Assembly: GCA_944320595.1 (NCBI GenBank)
Contig: CALUIB010000006.1
Span: forward strand, 78,244 to 142,243
DNA from: an uncultured Muribaculaceae bacterium
GTDB lineage: Bacteria; Bacteroidota; Bacteroidia; Bacteroidales; Muribaculaceae
Length of the DNA stretch: 64,000 nucleotides
Direction of reading: 5' to 3'
Positions 53,283-61,816 of this stretch are shown in pieces. Positions within the stretch are counted from its first letter, which is position 1. Each line of letters starts with the position of its first letter. Below the pieces are notes generated by a model that ran no database searches, was not told the origin of the DNA, and saw only the letters and a program-made list of their open reading frames with translations. The position numbers were made by a program, and so were the translations under genes.

Positions 53283-53507
53283 GGGCGGAGGAGCCGTCCA
53301 ACTTTGCTTAACCGCCAGTGAGGCGTTGCCGAACTGGCGGACAGGTCACTCCTGCACACTACGGCCTCGGAGAGGTCGAACCCGTTTGCTGGCAGGCGGT
53401 TATTCGACCTCTCCGAGGCCGTTCACGAAAGGGTTCATCTACCTCGGGTTCGGCTCCCACGGGTCGCCTCACGCCGAGGTTAGCGAGGTTGGACGGCTCC
53501 GCCGCCC
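53283..53507. mobile_element. 225-bp GC-rich inverted-repeat (MITE-like) element
   Basis: The 20-bp terminal inverted repeats (left gggcggaggagccgtccaac, right gttggacggctccgccgccc) match at 19 of 20 positions. The interior has a perfect 20-bp inverted repeat (53361-53380 with 53403-53422) and an 8-bp stem ccgccagt/actggcgg. No target duplication or protein was found. The open frames across it are low-complexity shadows. It could be a non-autonomous mobile element or a structured intergenic repeat. Confidence 0.6.
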
Positions 53508-53763
53508 CATATTTGTATTTCGGCGCATCTTCTTGTAAAAATGTATGATAGGAATAGGATTGTTTAGCTATTGAGTGCATAATCAGTTAATTGTCAGTCG
53601 GCATGCATCTCCTCCCAAATGATAATGGCGACCAGTTTCCATGCAATTACACAACAGGATAGACAAGTTGCAACGCCATAATTAAATGAAAAAATGCGCC
53701 GTTTTACACAATTTTAGGCTTGCAGCAGCCCAATAATTCAATAGTAAGTAGTATTTTAGCGGT

Positions 53764-53771
53764 TAAATTTG
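53764..53771 (+). promoter_or_regulatory. -7 box of the S41-mfd-exonuclease operon
   Basis: TAAATTTG (TAnnTTTG) ends 15 nt before the ATG at 53787, giving a very short leader. Confidence 0.5.
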
Positions 53772-53786
53772 AAAACAGGAAAAAAT

Positions 53787-55436
53787 ATGAGGATAAAACC
53801 GACCATTATCGGCGGCCTGCTGGCGGCAGCGGTGTCGCTGCCTGTGTGTGCGGCAGCAGCCGACGATGCTGCCGTGGCACGCAATCTTGACACATTCAAC
53901 ACCGTGTTCAAGGAACTCAACACATACTACGTTGACAGCATCGACGCCGAGAAATCAATAAAAGTGGCCATCGATGCCATGCTCGGCGACCTTGACCCAT
54001 ACACCGAGTATATGCCCGCCTCCGACCAGGACTACATACTTAGCCTCACCACCGGATATGGCGGCATAGGCTCCATCATAATGCAGGTGGGCGACTCGGT
54101 GATGATTAACGAGCCGTATGACGGCAGCCCGTCGGCTCGCGCAGGCTTGATGCCCGGCGACATAATAGTGAAAATCGACGGCGACACCACCGCAGGGTGG
54201 AACAGCGAGAAGGTGAGCAAGAACTTGAAGGGGCAGCCTAACACACGACTCAGCGTAACCGTGCGCCGCCCTTACGTGGGGCTGCACACTTTCGACATCA
54301 CTCGTGAAAAGATACAAAATGCCGCCGTGCCATACTATGGCGTAGTGCGCGACAGCCTTGGCTACATAGCCGTGACGGCATTCTCGGAAAACTCGGCCGA
54401 GCAGGTGCGCAACGCCCTGCTCTCGCTCACCGCCGACAAGCGCGTGAAAGCCATAGCACTCGACTTGCGCGGCAACGGCGGCGGACTGCTTGAAAGCGCG
54501 GTGCAGATAGTGGGCAACTTCGTGCCAAAGGGCACAATGGTGCTGCAACAGCGCGGCAAGGAAAAACAAGACGAGAAGACCTACAAGACCACACAAGACC
54601 CCATCGCCCGGGACATGCCGCTGCTTGTGTTCATCGACGGGGCATCGGCATCGGCATCGGAAATCACGGCAGGCTCGCTGCAAGACCTTGACCGCGCAGT
54701 GGTGATAGGCACACGCTCATTCGGCAAGGGATTAGTGCAGGCCACACGGCAGATGCCATACAACGGGCTACTGAAAATAACCACTGCAAAATATTACATA
54801 CCAAGCGGACGGCTCATACAGGCCATCGACTACTCGCACCGCAACGTGGACGGCTCGGTGAACCGCATCCCCGACAGCCTGACGACGGTGTTCCATACTG
54901 CCAACGGGCGCGAGGTGCGCGACGGCGGGGGCATCACGCCCGACATCACAGTCACCTACCCCGACATGACAAGGCTATACTACAACATTGTGCGCGACAA
55001 CTGGGCATTCAACTTCGCCACCCGATATGTCAACACGGGGCATGAAGTGGCTGCACCCGAAGAGTTTGAAATCACCGACAGCATTTACGCCGACTTCAAG
55101 CGGTTCATCGACCCTGCGCGATTCAAATACGACAAGGTGTGCGAAGACCGCCTGGCCGACCTCGAAAAGCTTGCCGAAATCGAGGGGTACATGAACGACA
55201 GCACACGGGCGCAATTCAAGGTTATGGCCGGGCTTCTAAAGCATGACCTGAACAAAGACCTCGACACCCACCGCCAAGAAATATCGCAAGTGCTGGCAAT
55301 GGAAATACTCAAGCGACGCTACTATCAGCGCGGCCCTATAATACACTCGCTAAAGACCGACGAGTGCATCGACAAGGCCATGCAACTCGTTGCAAAGCCC
55401 GAAGAGTATTACAAAATACTGAACACGAAGCGATAA
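53787..55436 (+). CDS. S41-family C-terminal processing peptidase with PDZ domain
   Basis: 549 aa from the ATG at 53787; a TTG at 53769 lies in the promoter box. A signal peptide (MRIKPTIIGGLLAAAVSLPVCA) is followed by a PDZ domain (about 80-160, GYGGIGSIIMQVGDSVMINE, SPSARAGLMPGDIIVKIDG) and the S41 core with Ser in IDGASASASEITAGSL and the general-base Lys in RSFGKGLVQ. It cleaves protein C-termini in the periplasm. The stop codon directly abuts the mfd ATG. Confidence 0.93.
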   Translation: MRIKPTIIGGLLAAAVSLPVCAAAADDAAVARNLDTFNTVFKELNTYYVDSIDAEKSIKVAIDAMLGDLDPYTEYMPASDQDYILSLTTGYGGIGSIIMQVGDSVMINEPYDGSPSARAGLMPGDIIVKIDGDTTAGWNSEKVSKNLKGQPNTRLSVTVRRPYVGLHTFDITREKIQNAAVPYYGVVRDSLGYIAVTAFSENSAEQVRNALLSLTADKRVKAIALDLRGNGGGLLESAVQIVGNFVPKGTMVLQQRGKEKQDEKTYKTTQDPIARDMPLLVFIDGASASASEITAGSLQDLDRAVVIGTRSFGKGLVQATRQMPYNGLLKITTAKYYIPSGRLIQAIDYSHRNVDGSVNRIPDSLTTVFHTANGREVRDGGGITPDITVTYPDMTRLYYNIVRDNWAFNFATRYVNTGHEVAAPEEFEITDSIYADFKRFIDPARFKYDKVCEDRLADLEKLAEIEGYMNDSTRAQFKVMAGLLKHDLNKDLDTHRQEISQVLAMEILKRRYYQRGPIIHSLKTDECIDKAMQLVAKPEEYYKILNTKR

Positions 55437-58400
55437 ATGGAACTTAGCGAACTTTGCAGCCTCGTGGCCTCGAAAGCCCGCTGCGAGGCCCTGAAAAAAA
55501 TACTGGCGGCAAAGCGCAACCGCATTGTCGCCATCGACGGGCTTGCAGGCTCGGCCGCCGCAATGATGTTTGCGGCACTGCCCAAGCGGAAAACGCCATA
55601 CCTCATCATCGCCAACGACCTCGACGAGGCCGGATACCTGTACTTCGACCTGTGCCAAATAGCGGGCGAGGCGCACGTGCTTATATTCCCGTCGGGCTAC
55701 AAGCGCGATATAAAATACGGGCAAGTGGATGCGCCGTCCGAGATTTTGCGCACCGAGGTGCTTAACAAGTGGCACACCAGCAACGGGGCGGTGCAATGGG
55801 TGGTGACATACCCCGAGGCTCTTGCCGAGCGCGTGTCGGACCGCCAAAAGGTGGAGTGCTCCACCATCACGCTCGACAAAGGCGGAACAGCCGACTTGGT
55901 GGAAATCGAGAAACAGTTGCGCTCATTCGGTTTCAGCGAGCAGGACTATGTGTATGAGCCGGGCCAATTTGCCGTGCGCGGCTCAATTCTCGACGTTTAT
56001 TCCTACACCAACGAGCTGCCCTACCGCATCGACTTCTTCGGCGACGAGATTGAGAGCATACGCACATTCAACGTCGAGACGCAGCTGTCGGAGTCGCCCG
56101 TTGACACCGTGTCGATAATCAACGGCGCAGCCACCGAAAGCATCGGCGGCATATCGCTGCTCGAATACATTGGCCCCGACGCACAGATAGTGTGCCGCGA
56201 CAAAGACTGGCTGCTGGGGCGCATCAAGGCAATATCCGAGGAAACGCTGTCGGAAAGCACAGTGATAGCCGACGAGGGCGACCGAGACGCCATGAAGCGC
56301 GTGGTTGACTTCATCGACTTCACCACTCGATTTTCGGCAATGCGGCGCATCGACTTCCATTACGGCGCAGGCTCCACAAGCCAGGATTGCAACGCACGGC
56401 TGCAACTCGACTTCACGCCACAGGCCATATACCACAAGAATTTCGACATCATAAGCGACTCGTTCCACGAGTTCATGTGCGACGGCTACACCATATACAT
56501 ACTCTCGGACAGCGAAAAGCAGATAGAACGTCTGAAAGCCATCTTCGAGGACCGCGGCGACGACATCCGTTTCACACCAGTCACAAGGACTATCCATGAG
56601 GGGTTTGTTGACAAGGAATTGAAATTGTGCGTGTTCACCGACCACCAAATCTTCGACCGTTTCCACAAGTACAACCTAAAGAGCGACCGCGCACGCTCGG
56701 GCAAGCTGGCACTGTCGCTCAAGGAGCTGAACCAAATAGAAGTGGGCGACTACATCGTACACGTGGACCATGGCGTGGGCAAGTTCGGCGGACTGGTGCG
56801 CACCACCGAAAACGGCAAGACGCGCGAGATGATAAAGCTCATCTACCTGAACAACGATACCGTGTTCGTGTCGATACACGCCCTGCACAAGCTCGCCAAG
56901 TACCGCGGCAAGGAGGGCGTGGAACCACGAATCAACAAACTCGGCAGCGGCGCATGGGAGCGTATGAAGGAGCGCACCAAGACCAAGCTCAAAGACATAG
57001 CCCGCGACCTGATAAAGCTGTATGCCGCCCGGAAGGAGGAAAAGGGTTTTGCCTTCTCGCCCGACGGATACCTGCAACAGGAACTTGAAGCCTCGTTCAT
57101 ATACGAGGACACCCCCGACCAGCTGAAAGCCACCAACGAGGTGAAAGCCGACATGGAAAAGGCAAAACCGATGGACCGCCTGATATGCGGCGACGTAGGC
57201 TTTGGAAAGACCGAGGTGGCCATACGCGCGGCCTTCAAGGCCGCAACCGACGGCAAGCAGACAGCCGTGCTGGTGCCGACCACGGTGCTCGCATTCCAGC
57301 ACTACACCACATTCAGCGAGCGGCTGAAGGATTTCCCCGTGAAAGTCGATTATCTGAGCCGCGCACGCAAGCCCAAGGAGATAAAGCAGATACTCGGCGA
57401 CCTCGAAGCCGGCAAAATCGACATCATAATAGGCACCCACAAGCTGATAGGCAAAAGCGTGAAGTTCCACGACCTGGGGCTGCTGGTCATCGACGAGGAA
57501 CAGAAATTCGGCGTGGCGGTGAAGGAGCGGCTGAAACAGCTGAAGGTGAACGTCGATACGCTCACCATGTCGGCCACCCCCATACCGCGCACACTGCAAT
57601 TCTCGCTCATGGGTGCACGTGACCTGAGTGCCATCACCACCCCGCCGGCCAACCGCTACCCCATCATGACTTCGGTCAACGTGCTGAACGACGACATTGT
57701 GCAAGAAGCCATCAACTTCGAGCTGTCGCGCAACGGGCAGGTATTCTTTGTGAGCAACCGCATCGAAAACCTTGTAACATTGAAAGAAATGGTCAACCGC
57801 CTGGTGCCCGATGCCCGCGTGGTGGTGGGCCACGGGCAAATGCCCCCCGAGAAACTGGAACAGACTATCATCGACTTTGCCAACCACGACTACGACGTGC
57901 TGCTGGCCACGACAATCATCGAGAGCGGCATAGATATGCCCAACGTGAACACAATCATCATCAACAATGCCCAGGACTTCGGCCTCAGCGAGCTGCACCA
58001 GCTGCGTGGCCGTGTGGGCCGCAGTTCGCGCAAGGCTTTCTGCTACCTGCTGGTGCCGCCGCGCAAGCCGCTCACCCCGGTAGCCCGCCGCCGCTTACAG
58101 GCCATCGAGAGCTTTTCCGACCTGGGCAGCGGCATACACATAGCCATGCAAGACCTCGACATTCGCGGCGCAGGCAATCTGCTCGGTGCAGAGCAAAGCG
58201 GTTTCATTGCCGACTTGGGCTATGAAACCTACCAAAAGATACTGCAAGAGGCCGTGATGGAGCTGCGCACCGAGGAATTTTCCGACACCTTCAAAGACGA
58301 GGACAACAATGCAACCCACGACAAGGAAACCGCCTACGTGGCCGACTGCACCATCGAGACTGACATGGAGCTGCTGTTCCCCGCCACCTACGTGCCGCAG

Positions 58401-58802
58401 GAGAGCGAGCGCGTGAGCCTGTATCAGGAACTCGACAATATGGAACGCGAAAGCGACGTGCTGGAGTTCCGACACCGCCTCGAAGACCGTTTCGGCAAGA
58501 TACCGCGGCAGGCAGCCGAGCTTATTCGCATCGTCACGCTGCGGCGCATAGCCCGCACGTTGGGTATAGAAAAAATCGCGCTCAAAGTGGGTAAAATGTA
58601 CATTTACTTCGTCGGCGACGAAAACAAGGCATATTACCAGTCGCCTGCTTTCGGCCGCATTCTCACCTACCTGCAAGAAAATCCCCGCCGGTGCCACATT
58701 CGCGACATCAAGGGCAAGCGGTCGTTGCTCATCGACGACGTTGACAGCGTGGAAGATGCCATTTCGATTTTAACCACAATTACATCACTGCAAGTTTCAT
58801 AA
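55437..58802 (+). CDS. mfd: Transcription-repair coupling factor
   Basis: 1121 aa. UvrB-homology domains occupy the first third (VYEPGQFAVRGSILDVYSYT). The RNA-polymerase-interacting domain is near 440-500 (IEVGDYIVHVDHGVGKFGGL). The RecG-type translocase shows Walker A GDVGFGKTE, motif II VIDEEQKFG, TATPIPRTL-like SATPIPRTLQFSL and LLATTIIESGIDMPNVNTII with HQLRGRVGRSS. It displaces stalled polymerase and recruits UvrA. It ends TAATG, sharing its last base with the exonuclease start. Confidence 0.96.
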   Translation: MELSELCSLVASKARCEALKKILAAKRNRIVAIDGLAGSAAAMMFAALPKRKTPYLIIANDLDEAGYLYFDLCQIAGEAHVLIFPSGYKRDIKYGQVDAPSEILRTEVLNKWHTSNGAVQWVVTYPEALAERVSDRQKVECSTITLDKGGTADLVEIEKQLRSFGFSEQDYVYEPGQFAVRGSILDVYSYTNELPYRIDFFGDEIESIRTFNVETQLSESPVDTVSIINGAATESIGGISLLEYIGPDAQIVCRDKDWLLGRIKAISEETLSESTVIADEGDRDAMKRVVDFIDFTTRFSAMRRIDFHYGAGSTSQDCNARLQLDFTPQAIYHKNFDIISDSFHEFMCDGYTIYILSDSEKQIERLKAIFEDRGDDIRFTPVTRTIHEGFVDKELKLCVFTDHQIFDRFHKYNLKSDRARSGKLALSLKELNQIEVGDYIVHVDHGVGKFGGLVRTTENGKTREMIKLIYLNNDTVFVSIHALHKLAKYRGKEGVEPRINKLGSGAWERMKERTKTKLKDIARDLIKLYAARKEEKGFAFSPDGYLQQELEASFIYEDTPDQLKATNEVKADMEKAKPMDRLICGDVGFGKTEVAIRAAFKAATDGKQTAVLVPTTVLAFQHYTTFSERLKDFPVKVDYLSRARKPKEIKQILGDLEAGKIDIIIGTHKLIGKSVKFHDLGLLVIDEEQKFGVAVKERLKQLKVNVDTLTMSATPIPRTLQFSLMGARDLSAITTPPANRYPIMTSVNVLNDDIVQEAINFELSRNGQVFFVSNRIENLVTLKEMVNRLVPDARVVVGHGQMPPEKLEQTIIDFANHDYDVLLATTIIESGIDMPNVNTIIINNAQDFGLSELHQLRGRVGRSSRKAFCYLLVPPRKPLTPVARRRLQAIESFSDLGSGIHIAMQDLDIRGAGNLLGAEQSGFIADLGYETYQKILQEAVMELRTEEFSDTFKDEDNNATHDKETAYVADCTIETDMELLFPATYVPQESERVSLYQELDNMERESDVLEFRHRLEDRFGKIPRQAAELIRIVTLRRIARTLGIEKIALKVGKMYIYFVGDENKAYYQSPAFGRILTYLQENPRRCHIRDIKGKRSLLIDDVDSVEDAISILTTITSLQVS

Positions 58803-59296
58803 TGGACGATTTTGTAGCAATAGATTTTGAAACGGCCAACCGGCTGCGGTCGAGCGTGTGCAGCGTGGGGCTGGTATTCGTCAGGAACGGGCAGATAGTG
58901 GATGAGCGGTACAGCCTCATCAAGCCCTACCCCAACTACTACCTCGACGACAACATTGCAATACACCACATCACCCCCGACGACACCCGTGACGCTCCCA
59001 CTTTCGACGAAGTTTGGGAGCAATTCGAGCCACTGGTGCGCGACCTGCCATTCGTGGCACACAACGCCACCTTCGATCGCAGCTGCCTCATCGCCGCCCA
59101 CCGGGCCTACGACCTGTATTACCCCGACTACCCGTTCTACTGCACCATGCGGGCCTCGCAACGCAAACTGCGCGGCCTGCTCCCCAACCACCGGCTGCCC
59201 ACCGTCGCAGCCTACTGCGGCTTCGACCTCAATCTGCACCACAACGCCCTGGCCGACGCCGAAGCCTGCGCCCACATCGCCCTAAAGCTCCTGTAA
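58802..59296 (+). CDS. DnaQ-like 3'-5' exonuclease (DEDDh)
   Basis: 164 aa, a bare exonuclease domain without polymerase. The DEDDh residues are visible: VAIDFETAN (Asp, Glu), AHNATFDRSCL (Asp), and the last His and Asp in HHNALADAEACAHIAL. It resembles stand-alone epsilon-like nucleases of Bacteroidota. Its start overlaps the mfd stop by 1 nt (TAATG), so the two are translated together, which points to a repair role (inference). Confidence 0.9.
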   Translation: MDDFVAIDFETANRLRSSVCSVGLVFVRNGQIVDERYSLIKPYPNYYLDDNIAIHHITPDDTRDAPTFDEVWEQFEPLVRDLPFVAHNATFDRSCLIAAHRAYDLYYPDYPFYCTMRASQRKLRGLLPNHRLPTVAAYCGFDLNLHHNALADAEACAHIALKLL

Positions 59297-59362
59297 CAAA
59301 ACAACAGCGAGTCGGATTTATGCCGACTCGCTGCATCATTTGCCTTAAATGCGATTGCTCTT

Positions 59363-61816
59363 TTACAATATCTCCCTCTGCTCAAATTCCTCTATAACCC
59401 GATTGACAAAATCCACAGCCACCTGTATCAAATCCTTGTCGCCAGTCATGTTCAACACATACTCGTCGCCAATCTGGCTCAATTCTTTTTGTAAACTGTT
59501 GGGCAATATGTCATAACACCCAGACCATAACTTCCATTCCTTTTGAGCAAAACTAAGTCCAAAAATGATTTTATCCCATCTGTTAACAGCCTCGTTTATG
59601 ACAATTCCCTGCTTATAAGAGTGTTGTCCAGCATAGCCTATACGTCTTCCTTCGTTATACTTTTTGAAATTGACGATTTTATGTATAGCGGCATTAACCA
59701 TCGGACAAACTTGGAATGCATTATTCAACGGTCTATTAGAAAAACTGTGTATCGTGATCATATCCATATCAGCCCATCTGTTTTTCATTGCGAAATAAAA
59801 CGGAGCTTTATCACGCTCTCCATTCCAATTAACCTGAGCCGCAAGAGCATCGGGATAATTAAGCATATAGTAAGCAACCAAAGTTTTATTAGCTGGCGTG
59901 TGCTGAGCTATAATCATGTCGATGTCCCCCCCTGTGGCCGTATAAGACTCCACATATTTCATCATCCAACCATCGAGGGGCGAAATTGAATCATATTTTC
60001 TCCTGAAGTGAACCATCCAACGTTTCACACCTTTAAATTCACTACCTAAAAACACAGCCTTGCCATAAGCACAATTTCTCACATCTATACCATAGTATCC
60101 CAATGCAACGAACAATTGTACTTTTTTCAGTGCCGGGGCATCAACAAATGCATTGACCGCTTTTGACACTTTCTCGCAATATGTATTATCAGCAATACAT
60201 TTATCAAGAACCGACACAAATGCACTAAGATTACCATACGTATAAGGCAGGTCCTCCAATTTCCTTACAAGCTCGACAACTACTGTATAATAAGCAACTT
60301 TTTTCTTTTCACGCTCGGCATATTCATCAATATCCGAAGGCATTTTCTGCAACGATGCCAACGGATCGACATCCACTGCCAAAGCCTCAAAGAATTTAAG
60401 ATACCGACCGATTTCATTTACTCTGACTTGAGGTGCAATTGTTACATTGCTCGTGTCAAAATAATTGTGTTCATACAGATAATTCCTGCAAAACCTGATA
60501 TAATTACACAACTGCTCATTGGCCATATATACTTTATGCCTCATGCAGTAAAGCAATAAGGCATACAACAAAATATGATTCGCAGAAAAATTATCCGAGT
60601 TGCAAGCCTCCTCAAACAAATTTAAATTCCAATCAAAAAGCAGCACTTTATAACCGTAATTCTTCGATTCCTCTTCTTTTACAAATATACTATCAAAGAA
60701 TTTCTGCAAATCACCGTTAGCAGCATCTATATAATACAGCGTGTCAAGCATATCGAATAATATGCCACGAATATCTTTACCATCCTTATATAATTTATAA
60801 ACCGTACTCCAAAGATTTGCTTTATATTCTTCGACATTTGAATTTTGGTTGGCAATAAAGAATAGCATACGGGTTATATTACCAAAAAAGTGCATAAATG
60901 CCTCATCAATCTTTGGATAAGGCACACTATTGCCATTTTCCTTCCGGCCGTTTGTAGTTTCGACATATCTTTGATATGCAATTTTCCAAAACACATCATT
61001 CCATTCATGCTCTATCGAGTAAGAAAACCGTTCCAATGCATTTTGGTCATCACTAAGCATATCCATGAAATCGGCCTTCCAATTCTCAAATTGAGTAAGC
61101 TCCTTACCACGGGCATTCATTTTAATATATAACCCATCGGTAAGATTGTAACGATCCATGTCGAGCAAATCAAATGTAATACGACACTTATGCGAGTCAT
61201 ACAAATTGTCAAGCATTTCTTTCAGCTTTAACGAATAAGGCTCTTTACTAGACAAAAGCTCCATTTGCTTCAACATTTCCATCATCGCTTGTATGGTGGG
61301 ATCACATTTCATGTCATCGTCATACCAGTATTTTTTCTTTATTTGCCCAATAAGCGGCTCATCAGGTTCAAACATCGTTTCAACCAACTTTTTACAAAAC
61401 CGCCCGGAACTAATTCGTGTTTTATATGAAAATTTTGCAAGGTTCTGCAACCTACCTTTCCATTTGTCATCACGTCCACAAGCAGATGCATTTTTTTGCA
61501 ATAACATCCAATGCAGTAAAAACAATGTAGTCAACCGCTGTTGCCCGTCAAGCGGCAAAAAAGGTGCGTTTTTATCTACTTCTTTGCCGTTGCCGAAATT
61601 TTCTCTACCGCCATAGATAAAGTCAAGGTTGCATGGTTTGTCGTCTGAGATCAATGCCATCATCAACTTCGATACAAAGTTATCACGCTTTTCCTTTGCC
61701 TTGTCATCTGTAGCTCTACCCTGAACGTAATCCCGTTGGATAAGCGGAATTTGTATCTCATAATTGTCCGTTAACTCCGCAAAGCTCATAGAGCTGTCTT
61801 CATTTAACATATTCAT
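59363..61816 (-). CDS. DUF262 (GmrS-like) protein without nuclease domain
   Basis: 817 aa. The DUF262 NTP-binding core is at the N-terminus: IPLIQRDYVQGR (23-34) and DGQQRLTTLFLLHWML (90-105), the ParB-like motifs of GmrS and SspE proteins. The rest is a long helical region with scattered Trp/Tyr, ending EFEQREIL. No DUF1524 HxxP nuclease motif was found. The gene is AT-rich and differs visibly from the mfd operon beside it. It overlaps the upstream DUF262-DUF1524 gene by 17 nt, so the two proteins are probably made in fixed ratio and may form a complex. It fits a type IV restriction or anti-phage role by analogy. Confidence 0.8.
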   Translation of the reverse strand: MNMLNEDSSMSFAELTDNYEIQIPLIQRDYVQGRATDDKAKEKRDNFVSKLMMALISDDKPCNLDFIYGGRENFGNGKEVDKNAPFLPLDGQQRLTTLFLLHWMLLQKNASACGRDDKWKGRLQNLAKFSYKTRISSGRFCKKLVETMFEPDEPLIGQIKKKYWYDDDMKCDPTIQAMMEMLKQMELLSSKEPYSLKLKEMLDNLYDSHKCRITFDLLDMDRYNLTDGLYIKMNARGKELTQFENWKADFMDMLSDDQNALERFSYSIEHEWNDVFWKIAYQRYVETTNGRKENGNSVPYPKIDEAFMHFFGNITRMLFFIANQNSNVEEYKANLWSTVYKLYKDGKDIRGILFDMLDTLYYIDAANGDLQKFFDSIFVKEEESKNYGYKVLLFDWNLNLFEEACNSDNFSANHILLYALLLYCMRHKVYMANEQLCNYIRFCRNYLYEHNYFDTSNVTIAPQVRVNEIGRYLKFFEALAVDVDPLASLQKMPSDIDEYAEREKKKVAYYTVVVELVRKLEDLPYTYGNLSAFVSVLDKCIADNTYCEKVSKAVNAFVDAPALKKVQLFVALGYYGIDVRNCAYGKAVFLGSEFKGVKRWMVHFRRKYDSISPLDGWMMKYVESYTATGGDIDMIIAQHTPANKTLVAYYMLNYPDALAAQVNWNGERDKAPFYFAMKNRWADMDMITIHSFSNRPLNNAFQVCPMVNAAIHKIVNFKKYNEGRRIGYAGQHSYKQGIVINEAVNRWDKIIFGLSFAQKEWKLWSGCYDILPNSLQKELSQIGDEYVLNMTGDKDLIQVAVDFVNRVIEEFEQREIL

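Larger units (their letters stand above)
53181..53627. repeat. Imperfect 22-bp inverted repeat bracketing the restriction promoter
   Basis: cattatctcttgggaggagatg (arm 53181-53202) and catctcctcccaaatgataatg (arm 53606-53627) are inverted copies, 20 of 22 matching. They enclose the -7 box of the restriction operon and the 225-bp element. Such a layout can mark an invertible promoter segment; no recombinase gene is in the window. Confidence 0.6.

Noticed and set aside
53269..53538. 89-codon open frames across the GC-rich element.
   Set aside because: They follow the inverted repeats and have low-complexity Arg/Pro/Gly content typical of shadows in such repeats.
56676..57998. 440-codon opposite-strand frame inside mfd.
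   Set aside because: It lies fully inside a well-supported gene, is His/Val/Gln-biased and has no family features.
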